From an uncultured Actinomycetes bacterium (GTDB lineage: Bacteria; Actinomycetota; Geothermincolia; Fen-727; JACVIW01), in NCBI GenBank assembly GCA_937127245.1, contig CAKZLU010000024.1, positions 1 to 64,000 of the forward strand: a stretch of DNA of 64,000 nt, read 5' to 3'. Of the stretch, positions 25,290 to 34,055 are shown piece after piece (the stretch's first letter is position 1; the number at the start of each line of letters is the position of its first letter). The notes under the pieces are model-generated. The model worked only from the letters and a program-made list of their open reading frames with translations. It did not search any database and was not told the DNA's origin. A program made the translations under genes and the position numbers.

Positions 25290-28067
25290 ATGAGGGAAAT
25301 TAAAAACAAATCTTTTGTGATTCCGCTTGTTATATGTTTTTTGATTGTTCTTGGGCTATCGCTTTCTGGTGCATCTGCAAAAGCGCAGGAAAAGCCAGCC
25401 TGGGGGGGGCCGGATGTTCGCATCTGGAAAAGCGTTTATGAGTGGGTTGACAATGACTCGTCGGGCAACCTAACCCCGGGGGACTTCATAAGATACGAGA
25501 TCGTGATTTGGAATTTAAACTGGTTCGTTCCCGCCCCCAACGTCCATTTCATAGATCCAATACCGGCCGGAACCACCGCTTTGGGTGACGCCGTCCTTCT
25601 CGGTCTTCCAAACGATGGTGAAATCGTCTCCCAGGACCCGCTCGAAATACAGGGAATGACTGTTCTGGGTGGCTGCCTGTGGGGGCGCCTTGTTAGGTTC
25701 AGCGTTGAGGTAAACTGCCCGATTGACTGTGGCACCATGATCTCAAACCAGGGCGTTGCTGATTTCGTTTGGGATAATGAGACAATCGTGGTTCCCTCCG
25801 ATGACCTTAGCACTCCTGAGGAGCCTGGTGATCCCACCCTTTACGGTCCGGTTGTCTCAAGGTCCCTTCTCTCGATTGAAAAAGCAGTTTCGCCCGAGGG
25901 AGATGTAAGCCCCGGCGCGAGACTCAACTATACCATCACGATTAACAATACCGGCTGCATGAACGCCTCAGGTGTTATTGTAGAGGATGCGATCCCCGCG
26001 AATGCGACCCCGGTTGGCAACGCTGCCGCTTCGAGCGGCACGGTGGTATCCCAAAATCCTGTAAGGGTTGAGGGGATGAGCGTCCCGAAGGACTCGCCGC
26101 AGGTGGTTAGGTATTCGGTCATAGTTAACGGTCCGTTGGATTACGGGACGAAGATTAAGAACTCGTCAAGCGTTACTTACGACCCGGATGGAGCGGCATG
26201 CCCGCTCGAGCCGACAACAGTCGAAAGCAACGAGGTGGTCAACAAGGTTGTTTCCGCCTCGGCATTGAGCGCGGCAAAATCAGTATCCCCCGAGGGTAGA
26301 GTGACAAGGACGGAAAAGATTAATTACACCGTGACGCTCACGAACAGCGGGAACATGAACGCAACCGGAGTCACCTTCGAGGACGAGATTCCCGCAAACA
26401 CCGAGCCTGTCGGCAACGCTGCCTCAACGAGCGGCACTGTCATTTCGCAGAACCCGGTGAAGGTCACCGGGGTCTCAGTTCCGGTCGGGGGCACGGTGGT
26501 CATAACCTTCTCGGTAACTGTCAGCGATGACGCTCCTAATGGCGCCGTGATAGCAAACAGGGGGAAGGTTACCTACGACCCGGACGGGGAGGGCGGACCT
26601 TCAGGTGATACAGAGTTTCTCACTAATCAGGTCGAAAACACCGTTTACGTGCGCAAACCGCCCATACCGCCACCGCCACCCCCTCCCCCAAGACCAAAGG
26701 TGAGCACCACCTGGTATCTTGCGGAGGGATACACTGGCAAGGATTTGTATTCTCCCGGTGAGAGCTTCGATACCTATATCCTGATTCAAAACGCGACAGC
26801 GAACACCGCGGTTGTTGAGGCTACTTTCATGAGGGAAAGACATTCGCCGGTTGTGCAGGTTTACGATGTTGCGCCGAGGTCGAGGTTCACTATTCACCTG
26901 AACAGCGTCCCCGATTGCGCGAATCACCACATATCGACAAGGCTGATATCCAAAAATGGCGTCGACATAGCCGTGGAGAGGGCCATGTATTTCGCCTATA
27001 ACGGATTGAAGGGTGGTCATGACTCTATAGGGACTTCACAGCTGAGCAAGACCTGGTACATTCCGGAAGGTTATACCCGCAACGATCCAGTCACGGGCGG
27101 AATTTTCGACACGTACATTCTTCTCGCTAACCCGCATGACAAGAAGGCTAACGTGAAAGTGAGTTTCTTCCGCGAGGGCAACACTCCGGTTGAGCAAGAT
27201 ATCGCGGTCGAGCCGTATGCAAGGCACACCATCATCGTGGATGAGGTACCTGGCTGCGAGGACGCTCACGTCTCAACGCGTGTCGTATCCGATTTGCCGA
27301 TAGTGGCGGAAAGAGCTGAATACTTCAGATACGACAATATCGAGGGAGGGCACTGCTCACTGGGTGCAGCGGCTCCGGCAAAGCAGTGGTACATGCCGGA
27401 GGGCTATACCGTGGACGATCCTGCTACCGGCGGAAGGTTCGATACGTATGTCCTGATTGTGAATCCGCAGAAGACGGAAGCGAATGTGAAAGCAACATTT
27501 ATGCGTCAGGACAACACGCCCGTTGAGGTTGACTATAAGTTAAGCCCAGAGACCCGCTTTACGATCCGACTGGATGATGTGCCAGGCTGCGAAGCGGGGT
27601 CGATCGCCACCAGGCTTGTCTCGGATGTAAATATTGTGGCCGAGCGCGTTTCATACTTCATATACGACGGCATTGATGGTGGTCACGGATCGATCGCCGC
27701 TACTGCCGGGGAGAGATGGTTCATGCCCGAGGGGTACACCAGCGACAATCCAAGCACGGGCGAGAGATTTGATGCCTACGTGCTCCTCATGAACCCGAAC
27801 AACAAGAGCGTTAAGGTCCGGGTGACCTTCATGGGTCCGCCGTTTGGAGATCAAACGGTCGAAAAGACGCTGGAGTACACGCTCGGTCCAAACTCGAGGT
27901 ATACCATCCACGTCGATGAGGTTGAGGGATTTGAGAACATGAGTTTCTCCACCGAGGTGAAATCGCTTGTGAAAGGCGCGCCGATCATCTGCGAGAGAGC
28001 GATGTACTTCCGCTACTCGGAGGCTTTGATCGAGGGTGGGCATGACTCAATCGGTTATGACCCGTGA
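25290..28067 (+). CDS. Secreted protein with three DUF11 domains and four WYxxEGYT modules
   Basis: This is a 925-residue exported surface or extracellular protein with no enzyme motif seen. A signal peptide covers residues 1 to about 32 (hydrophobic core, ASAKA cleavage region). Three DUF11-type beta domains follow at about 45-165, 195-310 and 325-450, with phrases such as GTVVSQNPV and NYTVTLTNSGNMNATG. A proline-rich linker (about 456-470) separates them from four modules of about 110 residues. These open with WYLAEGYT, WYIPEGYT, WYMPEGYT and WFMPEGYT and close with ER(A/V)xYF..GGH.S(I/L)G. This module subtype carries a short insertion before FDTY compared with the GFETW subtype in neighbouring genes. 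ATG follows GAAAGGATTTTTGAG. A strong terminator follows the gene. Adhesion or a sheath role is inferred. Confidence 0.88.
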   Translation: MREIKNKSFVIPLVICFLIVLGLSLSGASAKAQEKPAWGGPDVRIWKSVYEWVDNDSSGNLTPGDFIRYEIVIWNLNWFVPAPNVHFIDPIPAGTTALGDAVLLGLPNDGEIVSQDPLEIQGMTVLGGCLWGRLVRFSVEVNCPIDCGTMISNQGVADFVWDNETIVVPSDDLSTPEEPGDPTLYGPVVSRSLLSIEKAVSPEGDVSPGARLNYTITINNTGCMNASGVIVEDAIPANATPVGNAAASSGTVVSQNPVRVEGMSVPKDSPQVVRYSVIVNGPLDYGTKIKNSSSVTYDPDGAACPLEPTTVESNEVVNKVVSASALSAAKSVSPEGRVTRTEKINYTVTLTNSGNMNATGVTFEDEIPANTEPVGNAASTSGTVISQNPVKVTGVSVPVGGTVVITFSVTVSDDAPNGAVIANRGKVTYDPDGEGGPSGDTEFLTNQVENTVYVRKPPIPPPPPPPPRPKVSTTWYLAEGYTGKDLYSPGESFDTYILIQNATANTAVVEATFMRERHSPVVQVYDVAPRSRFTIHLNSVPDCANHHISTRLISKNGVDIAVERAMYFAYNGLKGGHDSIGTSQLSKTWYIPEGYTRNDPVTGGIFDTYILLANPHDKKANVKVSFFREGNTPVEQDIAVEPYARHTIIVDEVPGCEDAHVSTRVVSDLPIVAERAEYFRYDNIEGGHCSLGAAAPAKQWYMPEGYTVDDPATGGRFDTYVLIVNPQKTEANVKATFMRQDNTPVEVDYKLSPETRFTIRLDDVPGCEAGSIATRLVSDVNIVAERVSYFIYDGIDGGHGSIAATAGERWFMPEGYTSDNPSTGERFDAYVLLMNPNNKSVKVRVTFMGPPFGDQTVEKTLEYTLGPNSRYTIHVDEVEGFENMSFSTEVKSLVKGAPIICERAMYFRYSEALIEGGHDSIGYDP

Positions 28068-28093
28068 TATACTTTTACCGCGTTTGAAGAAGG

Positions 28094-28124
28094 CGGCGCC
28101 GGTTTGGCCGGCGCCGTTTTCTTT
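28094..28124 (+). terminator. Rho-independent terminator after the DUF11 protein gene
   Basis: CGGCGCCGG (28094-28102) pairs with CCGGCGCCG (28108-28116) around TTTGG, followed by TTTTCTTT. It starts 27 bases after the stop. Confidence 0.88.
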
Positions 28125-28280
28125 GGATAACTGGTTTGCGAAAACTTGGACTCTGGGATGTCATTGAGTTTAAATGAAATAAGAATGCATAATCGGTAAG
28201 GTTGATGCGTTTCTGCTTTACGGACAATGATTTACTTCCCGGAAGATTGGGTCTGTGTTTGTTCCTGAGGAGCGCTTCAG

Positions 28281-31184
28281 ATGGTTGCTTTAAGCCGGTT
28301 CTTGCATGAAGGTCGCGGTAAAAAGATCGTTAGAGCAAGAATATTTGCGTTTTTCTTTAGCCTCGTGTTCTGGATGTTGTTAATGTTCCTGCCGGAAATG
28401 TTTTTTCCCTCTTATTTTGTTCTTGGCCTGACCACTAATCTCGGACCATCTTTAGGTTTTCACACCTCGGGCGGGGTTACCCGCTTCAACGGTTCTCTCT
28501 GCGTGGAAGGCGAACTGCTCGTGTCCTTCAGAAACGAGGCTTCATTGGCCCTGATAAGAAAGTTGAAAGAATCTATGAATGTTGTCTCATCCGTCCAACC
28601 CTCTTTTGCCGATTTTGAGAAAATCAGGGTCCCAAGCGAGCGTATGTGGGATATACTCTGCGCGCTTAGAAAATCCCCGCTGGTTCGGTACGCAGAACCC
28701 AACTACGTAAGACGCATATCCTCCTGGATTCCGAATGACCCTCTTTTTGACAAACAGTGGAACTTCAAGGATTTTTCGGGAAACGGCGGAATCGGGATGC
28801 CGGAAGCCTGGACCAAGGTAACAACCGGAGGAAAGGGCGTTTCTGTCGGGGTGATAGACACAGGGGTCGCATACCGAACCGCCGGCATCTACAGAAAAGC
28901 ACCTGATTTATCAGGAACGAAATTCGCAGAAGGCTACGATTTCGCTAACGAGGACCCCTACCCTGATGACGACAACGGTCACGGTACGCATGTTTGTGGC
29001 ACCATCGCGCAGACGACCAATAACGCCTACGGTGTCGCAGGCGCCGCTTTTGGAGTGACGATAATACCCGTAAAATCTTTTGACGATACGGGGTTTGGAA
29101 TTGATGAGGACATCGCAAGAGGCATAAGATTTGCGGTCGATAAGGGCGCGAAAGTAATAAACCTGAGCTTCGGAGGTGAGGGTTCAAGCGCTGTGCTCGA
29201 GAGCGCAATTGATTATGCCATCTCCAAAGGAGCCGTCGTTTGCGCCTCTTCAGGTAATGACAACGAGGGAAGAGTGGATTATCCCGCCGCTTATAAAAAT
29301 TGTATTGCTGTTGGGGCGACGAACCGCGCCAAAAGACGCGCCTCCTACTCCAACTACGGCCCAGAGCTCGACGTTGTGGCACCAGGCGGTGAAGCCGTAC
29401 CAGATGGTGGGATAATTCAGAATACTTACGTCACGCAGGGCGACCCCACCAGTGGGTTCGGTTTTTTGGGTATGGCGGGGACATCTATGGCTTGCGCCCA
29501 TGTGAACGCGGTGGTTGCTCTCATTAAGTCCATCAACCCGTCCTGGACGCCTGATAAGATCAGATCAGCTTTGACGTCGACGTGCCACGATTTGGGTTCT
29601 CCGGGGTGGGACCAGCAGTACGGCTACGGGCTTATTGATGCCGCAAGTGCTCTCAGTGTGGTGGAACCGCCCAATACATCCGCCCTTAGTGTTAACTCCG
29701 TCTCGCCCGACACTGTGAAAAGTGGTGAACGGGAAAGAAGGGTAACGATAAGAGGGAGCGGCTTTTTCTCACCGATGAGCGTGCGGCTCGAAAGGTTCGG
29801 GGAAGAGACGATTCAAGGACGTAAAATAAAGGTCACGGGCCCGAACGAGATGGAGTGCACCTTTGATTTTTCGAAGGCGCAACCCGGACTTTATAACCTA
29901 ATTGTCTCGCGCTCCTCCGGAACAAGCACCTCACTGAAAGGCGGGATCCTTGTAATATTGCCCGAAAGCAGGCAATGGTTTTTTGCCGAGGGTTGCACCG
30001 CCCATGGCTTCGAGGAGTACATACTCTTTGCGAACCCCTCTGAAGAGCAGGCTTTCGCCTCTGTCACTTTTATGACAAAAGAAGGAGCGAAAGACCCCTA
30101 TCCGATTATCATTCCTCCACAGAGCAGAAAAACTCTCCGAGTAAATGATTTGGTTTTTGAATCGGATGTTTCCGTTAAAATCGAGGCTGATAGGGAGATT
30201 TTCTGCGAAAGGTCCATGTACTGGGGAGGGATGCTCGAAGGAACCAGCTCGCCCGGTATCCAGGCGCCGTCCTTCTCGTGGCTATTCGCTGAAGGTTGCA
30301 CCGCCTGGGGATTTGAGACATTCATATTAATCCAAAACCCAGACGACGCGGCAGCGAAAATTGAGGTTACTTATATGACTCCCTCGGGCTCTGTCCAAAA
30401 ACCTGCGTTTAGCCTCTCTCCGAACTCCAGACATACAATAAACGTTTCAAGCGAACTGCCCTCATCGGAATTCTCTGTGAGCATTCGGGCAGACAGGCGC
30501 GTGGTGGCGGAGCGTTCAATGTACTGGGATTCGAGACGTGGAGGTCATTCATCCTACGGGACGACCGGCTTAAGCTCAAGGTGGTTTTTGGCGGAAGGCA
30601 CGACTGGTTGGGGTTTTAGTGAATACGTACTTGTGGCAAACCCTTCCGATTCGACCGCGGTTGTTGAGTTCAGGCAGTTTGGCTCTGCCGAAAGCTATGC
30701 GTTTAAACGCCTGAGCGTTCCTCCCGGATCAAGGTTCACTGTTTTCTTGAATGAAAATTTGCCTGAAAGAGACGTTGCCCTCCAGGTCAGTTGCGAAAGT
30801 GGCACGGTTGTCGAGAGGGCGATGTACTGGAACAACGGCTCGGGAAAAGCCGGGCATTGCACGCTGGCTTCTCCGAGGGCGTCCAAAAAGTGGTATCTGG
30901 CTGAAGGCTCGACATCATGGGGATTTGAGACGTGGGTGCTCGTTTTGAATCCGGGTCAAAAATCGATGACCCTTCGTTTGAGATATCTTCCCGAAAAGGG
31001 TCTTCCGTTCGAGAAGGATATCGTCGTTTCGCCGTCGAGAAGACTTACGGTTGATGTCGCCCTTGATATGCCCAACAGAGACCTTTCCTTCGAGTTGTCC
31101 TCGGATATGCCTTTCGTTGTCGAGCGGGCGATGTACTGGAACGGGCGCTCGGGCGGGCATGTGTCTTTTGGAACATTGCGCTGA
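28281..31184 (+). CDS. Secreted subtilisin-like (S8) protease with four WYLAEGST modules
   Basis: This is a 967-residue exported serine protease. The N-terminus has a long hydrophobic segment (about residues 20-50, signal or anchor). A pro-domain of fervidolysin type follows (VEGELLVSFRNE through YAEPNYVRR). The S8 domain carries the full triad: Asp193 (GVIDTGVAY), His234 (NGHGTHVCG) and Ser402 (GTSMACAHV). An Ig-like IPT segment (about 465-555) leads into four modules that open with WFFAEGCTAHGFEEY, WLFAEGCTAWGFETF, WFLAEGTTGWGFSEY and WYLAEGSTSWGFETW. Each closes with ERxMYW. The start is ATG 28281 after GAGGAGCG. The gene stands third in a row of secreted module proteins but has its own leader. 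The modules probably attach the protease to a surface or polymer, which is inference. Confidence 0.9.
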   Translation: MVALSRFLHEGRGKKIVRARIFAFFFSLVFWMLLMFLPEMFFPSYFVLGLTTNLGPSLGFHTSGGVTRFNGSLCVEGELLVSFRNEASLALIRKLKESMNVVSSVQPSFADFEKIRVPSERMWDILCALRKSPLVRYAEPNYVRRISSWIPNDPLFDKQWNFKDFSGNGGIGMPEAWTKVTTGGKGVSVGVIDTGVAYRTAGIYRKAPDLSGTKFAEGYDFANEDPYPDDDNGHGTHVCGTIAQTTNNAYGVAGAAFGVTIIPVKSFDDTGFGIDEDIARGIRFAVDKGAKVINLSFGGEGSSAVLESAIDYAISKGAVVCASSGNDNEGRVDYPAAYKNCIAVGATNRAKRRASYSNYGPELDVVAPGGEAVPDGGIIQNTYVTQGDPTSGFGFLGMAGTSMACAHVNAVVALIKSINPSWTPDKIRSALTSTCHDLGSPGWDQQYGYGLIDAASALSVVEPPNTSALSVNSVSPDTVKSGERERRVTIRGSGFFSPMSVRLERFGEETIQGRKIKVTGPNEMECTFDFSKAQPGLYNLIVSRSSGTSTSLKGGILVILPESRQWFFAEGCTAHGFEEYILFANPSEEQAFASVTFMTKEGAKDPYPIIIPPQSRKTLRVNDLVFESDVSVKIEADREIFCERSMYWGGMLEGTSSPGIQAPSFSWLFAEGCTAWGFETFILIQNPDDAAAKIEVTYMTPSGSVQKPAFSLSPNSRHTINVSSELPSSEFSVSIRADRRVVAERSMYWDSRRGGHSSYGTTGLSSRWFLAEGTTGWGFSEYVLVANPSDSTAVVEFRQFGSAESYAFKRLSVPPGSRFTVFLNENLPERDVALQVSCESGTVVERAMYWNNGSGKAGHCTLASPRASKKWYLAEGSTSWGFETWVLVLNPGQKSMTLRLRYLPEKGLPFEKDIVVSPSRRLTVDVALDMPNRDLSFELSSDMPFVVERAMYWNGRSGGHVSFGTLR

Positions 31185-31316
31185 ACCGCAAAGAGGAAAG
31201 CTCATGTTGGAATGTTGGTCCGATACGCCAAGTTGATAATTCTCATTGTATGATTCCTTCTAAAGATTGATACTAAGAAAAAAACCTTTGTCATTTGTTT
31301 ACAAGGGGTTTTCACG

Positions 31317-31586
31317 TTGAAAGCTTGGCTGGATAAAGTACCAACTCAAAGGTGGGAAGGTTTAAGTTTGAGACATAAATTACCGTGGATTGATCTGACA
31401 AAATGCAAACCCGACTGTGAGTGCAAGCCTTCTGAGCTTTGTAAGAGCAAAGCGTTCATTCCTCCCGAGATCTCGGGCGAATCGCCCCGCGTGTGGATTA
31501 AGCCCGCTAGAGTGGACCTCGAGAAGTGCAAGCAGTGCGGAGACTGCGAGCACGCCTGCATAAAGGGCGCGGTGAGGATGGTCTGA
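31317..31586 (+). CDS. Small ferredoxin-like protein with eight cysteines
   Basis: This is an 89-residue iron-sulfur protein. The C-terminal part has a classical [4Fe-4S] motif, Cys71-x2-Cys74-x2-Cys77-x3-Cys81 (CKQCGDCEHAC). The other cluster of cysteines is unusual: Cys30-x3-Cys34-x1-Cys36-x5-Cys42, so the second cluster is either atypical or not a standard 4Fe-4S site. TTG 31317 is preceded by AAGGGG with 8-base spacing. It lies upstream of thioredoxin, a radical SAM enzyme and a DUF89 protein on the same strand, though gaps of 100-220 bases argue against one tight operon. An electron-transfer role is expected. Confidence 0.85.
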   Translation: MKAWLDKVPTQRWEGLSLRHKLPWIDLTKCKPDCECKPSELCKSKAFIPPEISGESPRVWIKPARVDLEKCKQCGDCEHACIKGAVRMV

Positions 31587-31691
31587 TGGTTATTCGTTAG
31601 CGTTTGGGGAGTGTTTTTCGGTTTTCTCGTTACGCTTGCGGTTTTGGTATACCCAGAGGTTTGAGTAAATTTTTGAGTAGAAGGAGGAAGT

Positions 31692-32015
31692 ATGGCTGAA
31701 GTTGTTGACATCACGGAAGACAATTTCGATGAGAAAATCGCGAAAGCGCAGGGCACGGCACTCGTTGACTTCTGGGCTCCGTGGTGCGGTCCCTGCAGAA
31801 TGATGCATCCAATCATGGAGAAATTAGCAGAGGAGTTCGAGGGAAGAGCACTTATCGCAAGGTGCAATGTAGATGAAAATCCTTCTCTCGCTGCTCGGTT
31901 CGGAATCAGCGCGATCCCCACGCTTGTTGTCTTCAAGGACGGCGAAAGCAAGGACATGCTTGTGGGGGTCACCTCTCTGGATTCTCTAAAAGAAAAAATT
32001 GAGGCGAATATGTAG
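31692..32015 (+). CDS. trxA: Thioredoxin
   Basis: This is a standard 107-residue thioredoxin. The redox motif WCGPC is at residues 31-35, in VDFWAPWCGPCR. The cis-proline loop AIPTLVVF follows, and the C-terminal helix ends SLKEKIEAN. It reduces protein disulfides in the cytoplasm, driven by thioredoxin reductase, which is not in the window. ATG 31692 has a near-perfect site, AAGGAGGAAGT. It is flanked by a ferredoxin and a radical SAM activase-like protein, a redox-rich setting that hints at anaerobic or microaerobic life. Confidence 0.95.
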   Translation: MAEVVDITEDNFDEKIAKAQGTALVDFWAPWCGPCRMMHPIMEKLAEEFEGRALIARCNVDENPSLAARFGISAIPTLVVFKDGESKDMLVGVTSLDSLKEKIEANM

Positions 32016-32199
32016 CCTCATGTATGTTGAGCCATCCATTGATCCACGATATTGACAGTGCTGACATAAAGCCTGCGTTTTTTAAAGTACTTGACTATTC
32101 GTCGATAGAATAACTTTATAAAAGGCGCTTGACCGTGAGTTTCCATGAGATTTTGGTGTAATTTGACCGAATATTTCGCGTGCGGTAAGTTGAGTCGGG

Positions 32200-32955
32200 T
32201 TGAAAGTGGCGATGATGGAATGTGATATAAGGATAAAGGGTTTCGTCCCGACTACGATGGTTGACTGGGAGGGGATGATCGCATCAACGATATTCCTTCC
32301 CGGGTGCAACTTCAGGTGTCCTTTCTGCCATAACCGCGATCTCGTCTTGTGCCCTGACGTTCTGGAGACCGTCCCACTCGGATACCTCGAAGAGTTTTTC
32401 TTTGAAAGAAAGGGGTGGATTGACGGTGTCTGCGTTACGGGAGGGGAACCCTGTCTCCATTCAGGTATCGTAAGTTTGCTTGAGTGGATAAGAGGGCTCG
32501 GGCTTAAAGCGAAAATGGACACGAACGGTAGTTTCCCGGATGTCCTCAAGTCAGTTATCGAGTGCGAGCTTGTGGACTTCATTGCGATGGACATAAAGGC
32601 TCCGCTCGATGCCGCCCGTTACCGAGTGGCATCCGGCAACAGGGATGATGATCTCATTTTGAGGGTTAAAAGCAGCATAGGGATCATAAGGTCGTCGGGT
32701 ATTCCTCACGAGTTTCGAACCACGGTGGTTCCGCTTATCCACAGCCCAGAAGACGTAGAGGCGATTGCGGAGACAATCGCCGGGGATGAGGATTACGTGC
32801 TTCAGAGGTTCAGCCCCAACCACACCATAGACCAGAGGTTTTCTCAGATAGACCCCTACAGCGAAGAGGACTTAAAGCGCGCATCTGAACTTGCCCGGAA
32901 ACACGTAAGTCGCGTAAGGGTAAGAGGCGCCCCAATTCAAGTCAACCCCCCATGA
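32200..32955 (+). CDS. Radical SAM protein, anaerobic NrdG-activase-like
   Basis: The product is a 251-residue radical SAM enzyme with the CxxxCxxC cluster motif at Cys36, Cys40 and Cys43 (CNFRCPFC) and the GGEP motif in VTGGEPCLHSG. The short N-terminus (IRIKGFVPTTMVDWEG) and TIFLPGCNFRCPFCHN match the group annotated as anaerobic ribonucleotide reductase activating protein, which installs a glycyl radical. No NrdD or other glycyl radical enzyme lies within the window, so the partner is unknown. TTG 32200 and ATG 32212 or 32215 are all possible starts, and none has a strong ribosome binding site. Confidence 0.85.
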   Translation: MKVAMMECDIRIKGFVPTTMVDWEGMIASTIFLPGCNFRCPFCHNRDLVLCPDVLETVPLGYLEEFFFERKGWIDGVCVTGGEPCLHSGIVSLLEWIRGLGLKAKMDTNGSFPDVLKSVIECELVDFIAMDIKAPLDAARYRVASGNRDDDLILRVKSSIGIIRSSGIPHEFRTTVVPLIHSPEDVEAIAETIAGDEDYVLQRFSPNHTIDQRFSQIDPYSEEDLKRASELARKHVSRVRVRGAPIQVNPP

Positions 32956-33173
32956 TTTAACGTTTTCCTCTCATTGCCTTGCCTGAACGCTTTCAATCTG
33001 TGCGTGATATTGCGTTTTAACTGCAAACGCTCTGCCCCGCCTTGCCGAGTTAAAATATGGAATCCCAAAGGGGACTGCGCCATTTTTGATATCTTATTAA
33101 ATTGACTCGTTTCCGTTTGGCCTCTTTAAATGGCCACGTTCACTGTCAAACTTGTCAAGAAGGGTAAATTGAA

Positions 33174-34028
33174 ATGAAAGTGCTTCCGGAATGTTATGTC
33201 TGCGCGCTCAGGCAGGTGCTCGCGGCCGCAAGGCTTGCTGGCGGGGATGATTTCGCTATCGCGTGCCTTAAGAAAGCATCCGAGATACTGGCGCAACTGC
33301 CGGATGGATTGACTCCTCCCGAGATGGGGGAGCCCATATACAGGATCGTACGCGAGATCTCCGGCATCCGTGACCCATTCTCCCTGCAGAAGAAAAGACA
33401 GAACGAGGTCGTGTTGGCGCTGTATCCCTGGCTTGAGGAAAGGGTTAAAGACTCTGATGACCCTCTCTTGACCGCGATGAAGCTCGCGATAGCTGGAAAT
33501 GCGGTGGACACCGGGGCGCAGGAGAGTTTCAATCTAATGAAGAGTATAAGCGACGCCCTCGAAAAGGAGGGAAGGTATGAAGCCTATGAACTCTTTAGAT
33601 CGAAACTCGAGGACTCAAAGGCAATCCTCTATGTCGCTGATAACTGCGGAGAGATAGTTTTTGACAAGCTCTTCATCGAGACGATTATCAGAAGACTGGG
33701 CGCGGTAGAAATCATACTCGCCGTCAGGGGCGGACCGATAATTAACGACGTTACTGAAGCGGAAGCAAAGGATGTAGGTCTGGGAGAATTATGTGAGATT
33801 ATTCCCACCGGTATGTGGATGCCCGGAACACTTCTTGAGAAAACGACCGAAGCGTTCAAACGTCATTTCGAAAGGGCAGACCTTGTTATTTCAAAAGGTC
33901 AGGGGAACTGGGAGACCCTCGAGGAGACCGACAGGGAGATATTCTTTCTTCTTCAGGCAAAGTGTCCGGTAGTCGCCCGTATCAACAAATGCGACGAGGG
34001 GAATTTTCTACTGCTTCACAAGCCTTGA
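33174..34028 (+). CDS. DUF89/ARMT1-like metal-dependent phosphatase family protein
   Basis: This 284-residue protein belongs to the DUF89 (damage-control phosphatase) family, whose members remove phosphate from damaged or unwanted sugar-phosphate metabolites. Visible family marks are the N-terminal CYVC (Cys7, Cys10), IAGNAVD, the metal-binding VADNCGEIVFDK, the strand ILAVRGGPIINDVT and SKGQGNWETL. ATG follows a GGGTAAATTGAA leader. The two-cysteine N-terminus is typical of the prokaryotic subgroup. It is convergent with, and 27 bases from, the LUD fusion gene. The substrate cannot be told. Confidence 0.88.
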   Translation: MKVLPECYVCALRQVLAAARLAGGDDFAIACLKKASEILAQLPDGLTPPEMGEPIYRIVREISGIRDPFSLQKKRQNEVVLALYPWLEERVKDSDDPLLTAMKLAIAGNAVDTGAQESFNLMKSISDALEKEGRYEAYELFRSKLEDSKAILYVADNCGEIVFDKLFIETIIRRLGAVEIILAVRGGPIINDVTEAEAKDVGLGELCEIIPTGMWMPGTLLEKTTEAFKRHFERADLVISKGQGNWETLEETDREIFFLLQAKCPVVARINKCDEGNFLLLHKP

Positions 34029-34055
34029 TCGGGGAATTAAAAATGCTTTTCAGTC

